Assembly (NCBI GenBank): GCA_031553775.1
Contig: JAVBLA010000021.1
Location: 69,934-133,933, forward strand
DNA from: JAISFI01 sp031553775
Lineage (GTDB): Bacteria; Bacteroidota; Bacteroidia; Bacteroidales; Azobacteroidaceae
Reading direction: 5' to 3'
DNA: 64,000 nucleotides
Shown here in pieces: positions 7,330 through 16,527 of this stretch (position 1 is its first letter; each line of letters starts with the position of its first letter). The position numbers were made by a program, and so were the translations under genes. The notes under the pieces were generated by a model that was given only the letters and a program-made list of their open reading frames with translations, ran no database searches and was not told the DNA's origin.

Positions 7330-10300
7330 TCATCTTAATGGTTGCCAATTAATAAGCCTTACTTTTACCGGGTCTAAAGTCATAAACTCAGAGCCACCTC
7401 CAATCATTCTATTTAATGGTGTTACTTTAGTCCCATTTCTTAAAAATGTCGGATTATTTAATATATCAAACTCAACTCTTAAGGCAGGAGAACTACCTAA
7501 TGATAATCTAGACTGTGCCTTTGTTGCAGATTTGTACAAGTCTTTAGTGAAATAAGTTTCTCCAGACCAACCTCCCCTTAGATAACCAGTTTCTTGTATA
7601 GCTTTTAATTCAGCCTGTGACATATATCTAAAACCTGTGGTTCCTATCTTAGGAGCAACTCTCCCAGGCGCACTAGCCATACTTCCAGTACCCATCAAAA
7701 AAGCGCCGGTTAAAGTACTCATTCCTGCATTCAGATATTCATCTCCGAATGTAAAATCGCCATCCAAATGCATTGCTCCTTCTCTGCCCTTTACTAACCC
7801 TGTAGCTAAGATCCAAGAATCGTCAAATCCGGAATAAATTAAACGGGTAAATAGAGACAACTCCTGAAACCACTCCCATAAATTATACCCTCTGCCATAA
7901 GCCGGATTCGAACTTTGATTAGACTTAAATATGCTAAAAGGCATTTCCTCTAAAGAGCGCAAATTTTGTGTAGAAGTTACACCCAATCCTAAAGCGGCAT
8001 TAAATGTTAATGCAACGCCATAATCGGTACCCCATCCGGCACTCATATAAACATTTCCTGTATTGGAAGTATAACCTACGGCATAAGTAGCACTTTTCCA
8101 ATCCCATTTAAAAGGATTCCATTCTTTCCCGTTAGCGTCGTATCCATCGGAATATACTTTACCAAGACAAATCACTGTAGCTAAAACAGAGGCAAACAGT
8201 ATTGGATTTTCTCCATCCGGATCCGTAAAATGCATCGGGTTGTTATAACAATAGCTATACCTGTCATAACCCAGTAATGAAGCAGGATCAGGAATAAGAT
8301 TATCCGGACTCAGCATCCGACCGATTACAGGGTCATACATCCGGCCATTCATATTAATCAACCCGACACGATCTAAATGCTCATGTCCGGTATAACCGCG
8401 GCTCAGGAAATTACTTTCGGGAACATTGTAATCATTCCAGTTATCGGGGTTTACTCTTCTTCCCCACGGATCGTAAGCGAAACGTTCTCTAACATTTCCT
8501 AATTGGTCTGCAACAGTAGTAACACTACCAAGATGATCCTTGCAAAGGTAGTATAAATTTCCTGCACTTCCGGTTTCTTTCCGGAAGATAGCTGTGGTTC
8601 CCGAAGGAGTCGGAATATAGTGTGTTTCCCTGATTTGATTACCCCGAATTTCCCGTTCATAGTTGAGGGCATACGTTTTTTCCATTGTCAGGATATCATT
8701 TTCATAGGCAAGCATTTTTGAACGTTCATTATTCACATCGTATGCAATACTATATTTGTAATTCCCTTCAGTGATAGAGGCCGGTTTATTGAAAGCATTA
8801 AATACAATATGTTGTTGCGCTGGCGAAATAAGCCCTGCATCATTAGATATATTTTTAACCGCATGGGGTTTATCCGGATGGTATTGGAATAACCCTACTC
8901 CTGATTTGAATTGTGGACTTCCATTGACATTATATGCAACAGATAAAGGATCCGGGTTTCCATTGACCTGGCTCTGAAGTAATTGATCCTGATTGTCATA
9001 CTGGAATGTTTCCGTAATGTTTCTCAGTCTGTCATGGCGGGCTGATATCAATTGCCGTTCCGGAGATTCCGTGTCGTATTCCAAATGCTGTACATTGCCG
9101 GTTTTTATCCCTGCCAGATTCTTATATTCATCATAGTTATATTCAGTTCTCAAACCGTTTCCATTCATTATTTTGAGAGCATTTCCAAATGCATCGGTTT
9201 CTTCCAGTTTCCAAATGGAGACAGAATTGGTAACATCCCTTACTTCATATAAATACCCGGCTTTGTTATATTTATTCTCGATGGTGTAACCATAAGGGTA
9301 CGATACCATTATATTATGGCCCCATTGGTTGTATCCGTATTTTGTTTTCAGTGCTTCTCCGAGAATATTATCAGTAAATGTAAGCACTCTACCCTGGCGA
9401 TCGTATTCATATTGCTGTCCCATATTATCCGGACCGGATATGGACACTAACTGTCCGTTAGATGCATCATTTCCAGTGGAATACTGATATAAATAAGCCC
9501 CATTAGGTGCATCTTTTCTTACGATTCTACCGTATTTATCGTACTTTAATTCAAAAACATGACCGAGTGCATCCTGCTGTCGTGTAAGTTGCCCGTAAGC
9601 ATTATATTGGTACTGCATAATACCCGCATCGGCATCTTTCATGGAAACCTGCTGCCCATACTCATCATATGACATTTCCATCAATACCTGGCTACCGGAC
9701 TTGACTTGTCGTAGTTTTCCGGATGGGTGATACTGATAATCCAGCCTATTCCCTTCCGGATCGATTATATATGCTGTTTCTCCTCTCGTATTCAGGACTT
9801 GTACGGTAGATCTTCCTGCCGGATCTGTGGTGGTTGTTTTCGTTTTTTCATAGTTATAGGTAGTTACCAGATCGCGATATTGAGTAGTTTTTATTCTCCC
9901 ATATTGGTCGTAAGTATACGATGTAAAAGCTTTTTGTTCATTTTCCTTATATGGATCACTCACGGAAGCTAATTGTCCTTTAGCATTATAGGTATAATCA
10001 GCAGAAATACGGGAATCATAACCTTGTGTTTCTGTTCTGAGTTTTCTCCCTAAAATATCATAGTATACTTTTTGATAGGGTTGCCCCTGTGTCTCAGTCA
10101 GAACATAATATCTGGCATTGGGCACTATAGTATTGGAAACTTTTTTCGTCTGTATTTTAGTGGAAATACCATCGGCAGAAACTGTTTCCGTTAATTGTCC
10201 CGCATGATTATAGGTATTAGTCTGAGTTAAACCTGTTGTAAGGTTAGTTGAAGACAACCGGTTTCCTGTAGTATGGTCGTACAATATGCTTAATTGTTGC

Positions 10301-13300
10301 CCTAAATCATTCTGGCAGGAGGTAATGAAACGTTTCTTATCATCAAATCCGAATGATTTGGTCCGGGGTTCCTCATTGATACTCAAAAGAGATTCTGTGA
10401 GAGGTATCCCGTAATCATTATAGGTGTAAATTTTTGTTATTGATTTTTGCTTACTGGGATCTGTGGTAGCTGAAAGAAGGTTTCCTTTGTAATCATATCT
10501 ATATTCTGTTTTTCTTTCGTACGTTTCCGTACCATCTGTTATTTTTTGAGAAGTACGGATGATTTTGTTTGGCACCCAGGATCCATATTTTCCATAATCA
10601 TTTGAAGTCTTGCTAGTATAATCTTCGGTTTTTTCTTCTTCCGATAGCAGATTTCCTGACAAATCATACACATAATCTGTTGTCTTTTTCAGAGAAGATA
10701 AGTAATTTAGTGACTGTACATTAGACAATACATTGTAGCCGTAAGCAAAAAAACTCGCAGGCATCATATATTGATATTTCATTTGAGAATGGAAGATTAT
10801 ATCTCCATTCAAAGCAGATACAATTTTCTCAATTGGTACCCAGGCTTTCACTGGAGTATTCAGTTCTGAAAAAACGGTTGTTTCCTTCATCGCCTGGGTA
10901 ACATCGGTGATTGTCGTACTCTTAAATCCAAGGAAACCCAATCCCTGCCGATGTAATGTTAGTCCTGAGTAACGATATTGTATCTTATTTTGACCACCCA
11001 AACCATCAGGAACTCGGACTTCACTCACAAGCCAAAGAGGTCCAGCGTGATCATTATAAGGGAAGACTGACCCAGATCCTTTTCCATGTACTGATTTATT
11101 GGTCGATCTGGCATAGCTTATTTCAATTTTCTTTTCGAGGGAATTTTCTTCGATTGAGGCGACAATATTTTCTGAGGATGTATTTTCGTTAAAAAATGAA
11201 TATATTTCATTTTTTCCTATGCTCAGCAAATCGAGATTTCCATCTCCGTTGAAATCTCCGATATTATCAATTGAAACGATTTCAAATAAATCCCTCGTTT
11301 TAATTTTACCTCCGGATTCTCTCAATATCATTTCTGTTTTTCTAAGAGAATAATATTCGTTATTTAGCGGGTTTCTAAGGGCATTAAGAATCTCATACGT
11401 TAATATTTCAAGAATATCGGTTTTACCATCTCCATTAAAATCCTGTACTATAATATTTTTATTTTTTATTAATCTATCACATGTAGCATAGATAGTTGGT
11501 GAAAAAATATCAGCAGGATCTGCACTTCCGTATTGATCCCGTTTCCATTTATCGATAAATCCAGAATCGCAATCTTTAAACTGAGAGATATGAACGGTAT
11601 TTCCAAAAGTCATTTTATTATCGACAAATTTTCCAATATTATAATAGGTTCTACCACTATTAATATTAATAATATGAGATCCTTCATCAAATACCATCAG
11701 TTCGCTTTTTCCATCTCCATTTATATCTGCGACATAAATAACCCCAGGGTAATAAAAATCACACATAAGATTTAAATTTTTTTCTTTCAAAGAATATATT
11801 TTCATCTTATCGGCTTCATAAACCAGAAATTCCATTATCCCATCACCATCTATATCTAAGATTTGTTCTTTTTTATCTTTAAGAGTCATTTCTATAGAAG
11901 GGAGACTGGATGTCCATTTTTTTGTAGTAAAGGACGTCTGTAGTAAAGTTGATAATTCATAAAGATCAAATTGAGTATAATTTTCTGTCTCCCAAAGAGG
12001 ATATACTTTTTTTGTATATTTAGAAACAAACAACAAATCTACTTTTCCATTTCCGGTAAAATCACCTACTAAAGGACAAACTCCAGCTAAGGTAGTTCCC
12101 CTTCCTGAGATATTCGAATCATCCTTAAATATGAAATCTTTGGAATGCTCAAAAAAATTGCCTTTAGATAAATACAATTTATATGTTTTTTGGTGCTCAA
12201 GTATAATATTTGAAACTTGTAACAACAAATCGTCTTTTCCATCTCCATCAAAATCTGCAACCAGGAAATCCTCCGTATTGGACAATGAAGTCATTGTAGG
12301 AAATCCACTTAGTTTGAATCTTCTGCCATCAGTAAAAATTAATTTCACATCAATAAATGGAATGCCTGAGAAAACAAGAAAATCAGTAATCCCATCTCCA
12401 TCAAAATCGCCAGTGCAGTAAGCATAGTGTATGGAGGAGTCATTCAACTCCTTAAAATACGAAATTGAATTTCCAATTTTTCCCTGAGATGTGCTACCCC
12501 AATTTATTTTAAGAGAAGTAAATTCTTCCTCAGTATTTTTTTCTATTATCCGGATCAATCTGGATGCGGATGTTTCTTCTGCATATTCAAAGCTATATTC
12601 TTTGAATGCAGAATTCTCGCAATAAATCACTACTGAAGTTAGTATATGAGATTGAGAAACTACGCCTTTAGACAATTCCTGATAATTAATATCCATTCGT
12701 TGTTTATAATTGAATACTATAGAATTATAAGGAAGAGACATTCTCTGATCATTGCCTGTATAATTAATTTGTTTCAACAGAGATTCTCCATTAAAAATAT
12801 CATAAATGTATTCGATATAATTTCCATTGGTATCTGTAAGCCGGTTTAATCTCCAAACCAAAGGCGTAAAAGGTGTATCTTCGGAAACAGATACTCGTGA
12901 ATTTATTGTTTTTCCATATTCCATCACCGAACCATCTTTGTTTTCCACTTTAAACCATCCGTTTTGTAAGGTTCCTACCAATGTGATTTTTGAAAAAGAC
13001 TCATGATAAGTCATAAAAGATCCGTCATTTCGACGGATCAATCGTTGTCCATCGAATATCAATGCATCTTCTTCCGAAAATGAAATGCCAGCTTTCTTAT
13101 CATCAAAAAAGATATTTTTATTTGTTCTCGAAATAGCAGATAAACCACCGATGCTCCATTTAACTCCTAACAATCCGTTTCCTGACTGGCTATTGTAAAC
13201 AATAGAAATATTTGGCTGTACACTTGCAGTTCCGGGAGGAACTGTCAGCGGAATCGTATAGATGGCACCTCCTAATTGATTAACATCTATATTTCCGGAA

Positions 13301-13578
13301 ATACTTCCTACATAATCAGGGTCTGAGCTAACATTACCTCTAAAAGCATCATTATAATAAGGCAAATCATTATTCCCTCCATTCTGACGATTAATCCTTC
13401 CGATAAAAGTTTCCCCCACACTCGATTTGTAAGAGAATCCTGGAAGAAGTCTTACCGATTTCGTCGCCTCACGAATCATATTCCCTGTTTCAGGAGTATT
13501 CAGGTTTAAATCCGATACCTGGGCAGAAACTGTTACAGACAATAAAACAGCAACAAGCAGTAAGTGTATATTTCTCAT
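7330..13578 (-). CDS. Tc/Rhs-type giant polymorphic toxin with TreTu-like C-terminal domain
   Basis: The 2082-residue protein has a signal peptide (1-20). A SpvB/TcB-like domain starts near residue 95 (GNIDVNQLGGAIYTIPL and GLLGVKWSIGGLSAIS). Between about 390 and 830 lie at least five FG-GAP/VCBS calcium-binding loops such as DFDGDGITD, DFDGDGKDD, DINGDGKSE, DFNGDGKTD and DFNGDGNLD. YD/RHS repeats run from about 985 to 1690, and the RHS core ends at 1791 with YSYCYNNPMHFTDPDGENP. The variable tail ends in about 100 residues (from 1982) with LRGGWSGETYFT and GGGSEFMT, which fits the TreTu ADP-ribosyltransferase family, known to modify EF-Tu. The predicted role is contact-dependent killing; the toxin activity is inference. 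The operon continues into the immunity gene. Confidence 0.85.
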   Translation of the reverse strand: MRNIHLLLVAVLLSVTVSAQVSDLNLNTPETGNMIREATKSVRLLPGFSYKSSVGETFIGRINRQNGGNNDLPYYNDAFRGNVSSDPDYVGSISGNIDVNQLGGAIYTIPLTVPPGTASVQPNISIVYNSQSGNGLLGVKWSIGGLSAISRTNKNIFFDDKKAGISFSEEDALIFDGQRLIRRNDGSFMTYHESFSKITLVGTLQNGWFKVENKDGSVMEYGKTINSRVSVSEDTPFTPLVWRLNRLTDTNGNYIEYIYDIFNGESLLKQINYTGNDQRMSLPYNSIVFNYKQRMDINYQELSKGVVSQSHILTSVVIYCENSAFKEYSFEYAEETSASRLIRIIEKNTEEEFTSLKINWGSTSQGKIGNSISYFKELNDSSIHYAYCTGDFDGDGITDFLVFSGIPFIDVKLIFTDGRRFKLSGFPTMTSLSNTEDFLVADFDGDGKDDLLLQVSNIILEHQKTYKLYLSKGNFFEHSKDFIFKDDSNISGRGTTLAGVCPLVGDFTGNGKVDLLFVSKYTKKVYPLWETENYTQFDLYELSTLLQTSFTTKKWTSSLPSIEMTLKDKKEQILDIDGDGIMEFLVYEADKMKIYSLKEKNLNLMCDFYYPGVIYVADINGDGKSELMVFDEGSHIININSGRTYYNIGKFVDNKMTFGNTVHISQFKDCDSGFIDKWKRDQYGSADPADIFSPTIYATCDRLIKNKNIIVQDFNGDGKTDILEILTYEILNALRNPLNNEYYSLRKTEMILRESGGKIKTRDLFEIVSIDNIGDFNGDGNLDLLSIGKNEIYSFFNENTSSENIVASIEENSLEKKIEISYARSTNKSVHGKGSGSVFPYNDHAGPLWLVSEVRVPDGLGGQNKIQYRYSGLTLHRQGLGFLGFKSTTITDVTQAMKETTVFSELNTPVKAWVPIEKIVSALNGDIIFHSQMKYQYMMPASFFAYGYNVLSNVQSLNYLSSLKKTTDYVYDLSGNLLSEEEKTEDYTSKTSNDYGKYGSWVPNKIIRTSQKITDGTETYERKTEYRYDYKGNLLSATTDPSKQKSITKIYTYNDYGIPLTESLLSINEEPRTKSFGFDDKKRFITSCQNDLGQQLSILYDHTTGNRLSSTNLTTGLTQTNTYNHAGQLTETVSADGISTKIQTKKVSNTIVPNARYYVLTETQGQPYQKVYYDILGRKLRTETQGYDSRISADYTYNAKGQLASVSDPYKENEQKAFTSYTYDQYGRIKTTQYRDLVTTYNYEKTKTTTTDPAGRSTVQVLNTRGETAYIIDPEGNRLDYQYHPSGKLRQVKSGSQVLMEMSYDEYGQQVSMKDADAGIMQYQYNAYGQLTRQQDALGHVFELKYDKYGRIVRKDAPNGAYLYQYSTGNDASNGQLVSISGPDNMGQQYEYDRQGRVLTFTDNILGEALKTKYGYNQWGHNIMVSYPYGYTIENKYNKAGYLYEVRDVTNSVSIWKLEETDAFGNALKIMNGNGLRTEYNYDEYKNLAGIKTGNVQHLEYDTESPERQLISARHDRLRNITETFQYDNQDQLLQSQVNGNPDPLSVAYNVNGSPQFKSGVGLFQYHPDKPHAVKNISNDAGLISPAQQHIVFNAFNKPASITEGNYKYSIAYDVNNERSKMLAYENDILTMEKTYALNYEREIRGNQIRETHYIPTPSGTTAIFRKETGSAGNLYYLCKDHLGSVTTVADQLGNVRERFAYDPWGRRVNPDNWNDYNVPESNFLSRGYTGHEHLDRVGLINMNGRMYDPVIGRMLSPDNLIPDPASLLGYDRYSYCYNNPMHFTDPDGENPILFASVLATVICLGKVYSDGYDANGKEWNPFKWDWKSATYAVGYTSNTGNVYMSAGWGTDYGVALTFNAALGLGVTSTQNLRSLEEMPFSIFKSNQSSNPAYGRGYNLWEWFQELSLFTRLIYSGFDDSWILATGLVKGREGAMHLDGDFTFGDEYLNAGMSTLTGAFLMGTGSMASAPGRVAPKIGTTGFRYMSQAELKAIQETGYLRGGWSGETYFTKDLYKSATKAQSRLSLGSSPALRVEFDILNNPTFLRNGTKVTPLNRMIGGGSEFMTLDPVKVRLINWQPLR

Positions 13579-13580
13579 GG

Positions 13581-14021
13581 TTATTGTTTTTTAATGATTT
13601 TCCATTCTGTGTTGACCTCACCGATATATATTTTCAGGATATAGTTTCCTGCCGGATGATTGCTGATATCAATTTCCGTAAACTCCTGAACTTTACTTTT
13701 TTCCAGGATAAGTTTCCCGGAAAGATCAAAAAGAAAAAGATTTACCTGTTGTCCGGAAGGGAGGTTTGACAATTCTACTTTCAGGAGTCCGTTTGTAGGA
13801 TTAGGATAGATACGGATCTCCATATTCCGGATGACTTCGGAATAGACATCTTCCTTCAATATTTCTTCTTGTTCATCGACACGCAGCTGTGCAAGAACGA
13901 TTACCCTGCTGATTCGATTCCCAGCCGCATCGTATCCATAAGATACCGCTTGTGCCTGCAATCCGGTATTTATTATCAGGATAAGACTTAAAAATAAGGT
14001 AATTTGAATGAATATTCTCAT
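13581..14021 (-). CDS. small T9SS-sorted protein with a YD-repeat fragment
   Basis: The 146-residue protein has a signal peptide ending near LQAQ (residue 24). It is followed by one YD/RHS motif (YGYDAAGNRISR, 27-38), a short charged linker, and a type A T9SS sorting domain from about residue 70 (IRIYPNPTNGLL) to the C-terminal KIIKKQ. It ends 2 bp before the Rhs gene starts, so the two are cotranscribed. The YD motif may dock with the Rhs shell or be the remnant of an older Rhs protein. A helper role in exporting or anchoring the toxin is inference. Confidence 0.75.
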   Translation of the reverse strand: MRIFIQITLFLSLILIINTGLQAQAVSYGYDAAGNRISRVIVLAQLRVDEQEEILKEDVYSEVIRNMEIRIYPNPTNGLLKVELSNLPSGQQVNLFLFDLSGKLILEKSKVQEFTEIDISNHPAGNYILKIYIGEVNTEWKIIKKQ

Positions 14022-14030
14022 GGTATTTAG

Positions 14031-14389
14031 TTATTTACTGGATTTTAGACTCTTAACTTCTTCTTTTAACCCATCAATTTTCTTCTGCTGTTGAATCATA
14101 TAATGCGTCATTTCTTCAATTTTTTGTAACAGTTTGGCATTTATCTCTCCCAAACTAACCCCTTCTTTTGCCACTTCCTCCGCAGAAGGAATACCCGGTA
14201 AATGCTGGTGAGTCTCAATATGACGCTCTACCTCTGGAAGACTGAGAAGCTGATATCTTCCTGAAATTAACGGTGTTTAAAAACCATTTTCCATGTTTAA
14301 TACGACACATAACCGCTTCCGATTTGTAGATCTGATACATATATTACGATTATAATCAAAAAGATACTGATTAGAATTGACTTTTTCAT
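14031..14389 (-). pseudogene. remnant of a secreted protein with a C-terminal chaperone-like tail
   Basis: Two pieces of one gene remain. At 14297-14389 a 30-codon reading frame begins MKKSILISIFLIIIVIYVS, a signal peptide, and stops at TAA. At 14031-14276 an 81-codon frame without a start encodes SLPEVERHIETHQHLPGIPS, EEVAKEGVSLGEINAKLLQK and a coiled-coil end. This tail is common at the C-terminus of Bacteroidota fibre-like secreted proteins. The middle of the gene is missing. The remnant lies directly upstream of the T9SS/YD gene and downstream of a good promoter, so it is probably transcribed as a leader. Confidence 0.7.
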
Positions 14390-14502
14390 AAAGTAAAACT
14401 TTTAAGTGATAAAATTATAGTTAGCCATTAAATTATGTATACATGTATTGCCAATCTAAAGTGAACAATTTGCTTAAAACAAAATAATTTTGAGTTATTC
14501 TG

Positions 14503-14534
14503 CAAATATATGCTATGAAATAAGTAAAAACAAA
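14503..14534 (-). promoter_or_regulatory. complete -33/-7 promoter for the toxin operon
   Basis: On the minus strand a TTTG (14531-14534) and TATATTTG (14503-14510) are 20 bp apart, which is the full Bacteroidota consensus TTTG-N19-21-TAnnTTTG. It reads toward the gene remnant, the T9SS/YD gene and the Rhs gene. It is the best consensus promoter I found and contrasts with the PUL promoters that lack the -33 box. Confidence 0.7.
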
Positions 14535-14631
14535 TTATTTTTTATGTTATACAACATGAAAAATTGTGCAGATTATAAAATTAATAAAAATGAGGAAAGT
14601 ACAAATCCGGATTAGAAGGATAATATAAATA

Positions 14632-14660
14632 AAAAAAGCCTTCATTCCGAAGGCTTTTTT
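14632..14660. terminator. bidirectional terminator
   Basis: Perfect 12-bp arms (14632-14643 and 14649-14660) with a 5-nt loop are flanked by A and T runs on the two sides. It ends the sialidase-like transcript on the minus strand. The rest of 14390-14758 holds only the toxin promoter and AT-rich sequence; I see no gene there. Confidence 0.85.
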
Positions 14661-14758
14661 CCCATTGTTCAAATTTTGTTTTTCAAAAAGTGTGTAGTAA
14701 AATATTCAAAAAAGCTGTTTATATGTAAAGTTTATGATTCTGAGTTTCATCTGATTTT

Positions 14759-16342
14759 TCAGTTACCGGTTTTGAAGAGTATTTTCTGTGATGTTATTTT
14801 TCCTGTTTCATCTGTAATCCGTATAATGTACAATCCTGTACGATTCAGAGGAATAGAAATCTCTCCGGCATTGCCGCTGAAAGATTGTACCGGAATGCCG
14901 TTTGCGTAATATACCGTAATTGTCTCACAGCCTTTCAGCCCTTTTACGAAGATCCCGTTGGTATTGTTTCCTACGATATATTGTTCCGTACTTACATCGG
15001 AAATCGCACTATCCGGATTTTTGGGGATCTTTCCCTGCCGGAAAAATATTTTTTCCATAGACGGATCGTATTGATAGGCGGTAATTAATATCATACTGTC
15101 GTTCAGGTTGATCATAGCCGAATAAAACGACGAGCGGTCGCCAAAGGGACGAGCCACTTCCACCGGGTTTTTGGCATAAGAATCGGCTACCCAGCAGTAA
15201 ATCCTTTTGTTATGATTGTAGCTGAACGCAATTTTCCCGTTAGGCAGGTTCAGGGCAAAAGGAGCGCCTCCCCATTCACGGGTAGTCAGTGCCCAGCGGA
15301 CGGTAGTAGACAAAGGGTATACGTTATTGTTATTTGTTCCGTCGTAATCGACCGATTGCCACGTTCCCTGAAAATGGAAGGAGTCGAAATCATGGTCACC
15401 CTCGGGAGCCACTACGATCCAGGGGGATGTTTTCCGTTCGATACTTTCGGCGATGAACCCGATACGACCATCGGCTGTGACGAATGGAGTGGGCATTCCG
15501 CCTCCGCTTCCGGAATAGTTATTCGCTGCTTTGTCTTCATTATAATCTCTCAGGATCATCCGGGCGCCGTAACGCTGGTTACTCCAGTTGGTCCAGGTGG
15601 ACCCATTGTCATACGAGGCTACAAAAGCCACACATCTTCCTCCCAATTCATTTGATTGCAGGCATTCGTCTTCTGCCAGCCAGGTAGGATAGATATCCTG
15701 CAGGGTAAAAAAGATGTAGATTCCGTGATCGGTCTCGATCGGCATCGGCTCCCAGTTTCCTCCCTGGAAGACCTCTTCTTCGGCCGACCAGGTCTCTCCT
15801 CCGTCGGTACTGTATTTTACACAGACATACCGGTCTCTTCCGGTGTACTGGTTATTATCCACCCGTTTTTGGTAGGTCATCAGTAAGCGGCCGTCTTTCA
15901 ATTCGATAATATTACAATTGGCGTAAGTCCAATCGGTATTTTTTTTAAGTACATTACTTTTGGCCGACCAGGTTTTCCCCCCATCGGAACTATACCGCTT
16001 TACAATTACACGCCCATGATCGTATTCCTGATAGGTCAGCAGGATCTGTCCTGCCTTGGGACCCTGTTTCATCAGCACCATCCGGGAGTATTTTCCGGGA
16101 CCTTCCAGTTCGATTACATCGTCTAACCATTGGATTTCCTGGGAGAGGAGGGTGGTGGGGAGGAGGAATAATAGAATTAAAAATTGAAAATTGAAAATTG
16201 AAAATTGAAAATTAAAAATTGAGAATTGGGAATTGAAAATTGAGAATTGGCGGCGGCTGATTTTCGATTGAGGATCAGCGGGAACCAATGGGTGGTTAAT
16301 TGAATTTTTTTTGAAATATGCCGATGTACTTGATTTTTTCAT
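14759..16342 (-). CDS. secreted sialidase-fold (BNR repeat) protein with T9SS sorting domain
   Basis: The 527-residue protein has three Asp boxes: SSDGGKTWSA (about 118-127), STDGGETWSA (about 168-177) and SYDNGSTWTN (about 235-244), on a six-bladed sialidase-type propeller. The C-terminal 80 residues form a T9SS sorting domain ending KILFKTGN. The start is supported by a promoter whose -7 box lies 30 bp upstream. The N-terminus is unusual: residues about 33-55 are encoded by an AT-rich tandem repeat giving (F)SIFNFQF units that run into the hydrophobic LILLFLLPTTLLSQ. It is an exo-acting surface glycosidase by fold; sialic acid specificity is not shown. It is monocistronic, under operator A. 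Confidence 0.8.
   Translation of the reverse strand: MKKSSTSAYFKKNSINHPLVPADPQSKISRRQFSIFNSQFSIFNFQFSIFNFQFLILLFLLPTTLLSQEIQWLDDVIELEGPGKYSRMVLMKQGPKAGQILLTYQEYDHGRVIVKRYSSDGGKTWSAKSNVLKKNTDWTYANCNIIELKDGRLLMTYQKRVDNNQYTGRDRYVCVKYSTDGGETWSAEEEVFQGGNWEPMPIETDHGIYIFFTLQDIYPTWLAEDECLQSNELGGRCVAFVASYDNGSTWTNWSNQRYGARMILRDYNEDKAANNYSGSGGGMPTPFVTADGRIGFIAESIERKTSPWIVVAPEGDHDFDSFHFQGTWQSVDYDGTNNNNVYPLSTTVRWALTTREWGGAPFALNLPNGKIAFSYNHNKRIYCWVADSYAKNPVEVARPFGDRSSFYSAMINLNDSMILITAYQYDPSMEKIFFRQGKIPKNPDSAISDVSTEQYIVGNNTNGIFVKGLKGCETITVYYANGIPVQSFSGNAGEISIPLNRTGLYIIRITDETGKITSQKILFKTGN
16173..16250. repeat. AT-rich tandem repeat (AATTGAAA type) inside a signal-peptide region
   Basis: Repeated units of about 10 bp (TTGAAAATTG, TTGAGAATTG, TTGGGAATTG) run for nearly 80 bp. 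They lie within the 5' end of the sialidase-like gene. Related tracts occur between genes at 3644-3682, 35497-35532, 38746-38775 and 58405-58437. Confidence 0.8.
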
Positions 16343-16371
16343 ATCATTGAAAATCTTAATTTATGTAAGGG

Positions 16372-16435
16372 CAAAATTACAGTACTATCTTCCGGCAGGC
16401 AAGCATTATTGTTCTCAAAGTATCCAATTTTGTTC
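16372..16435 (-). promoter_or_regulatory. PUL operator/promoter A (sialidase-like gene)
   Basis: Read on the minus strand: distal repeat GAACAAAATTGG (first base 16435), proximal repeat GAACAATAATGC (first base 16414), then TAATTTTG (first base 16379). The repeats are 21 bp apart and the proximal repeat is 35 bp from the -7 box. The coding start is at 16342. The -33 position has only a weak CTTG. Confidence 0.8.
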
Positions 16436-16475
16436 ACTCGGTGGATTTTCTATTCTGTTTTTTAAGAAACCTTTT

Positions 16476-16483
16476 TATCTTTG
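16476..16483 (+). promoter_or_regulatory. -7 box (TATCTTTG) for the GH43 gene at 16528
   Basis: TATCTTTG matches TAnnTTTG and lies 18-45 bp before the candidate starts 16501 and 16528. There is no GAACA repeat 35 bp upstream, so this gene does not share the operator layout, although operator A lies nearby in the divergent region. Confidence 0.5.
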
Positions 16484-16527
16484 TTCCGGAAAGACCGAAT
16501 ATGTCTAACAATCAAATATTTAATTTA

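Noticed and set aside
16441..16500. GH43 at 16528 as an eighth member of the operator set
   Set aside because: Its -7 box at 16476 has no GAACA-type repeat 35 bp upstream; the nearby repeats at 16403-16435 point the other way with perfect spacing for the sialidase-like gene.
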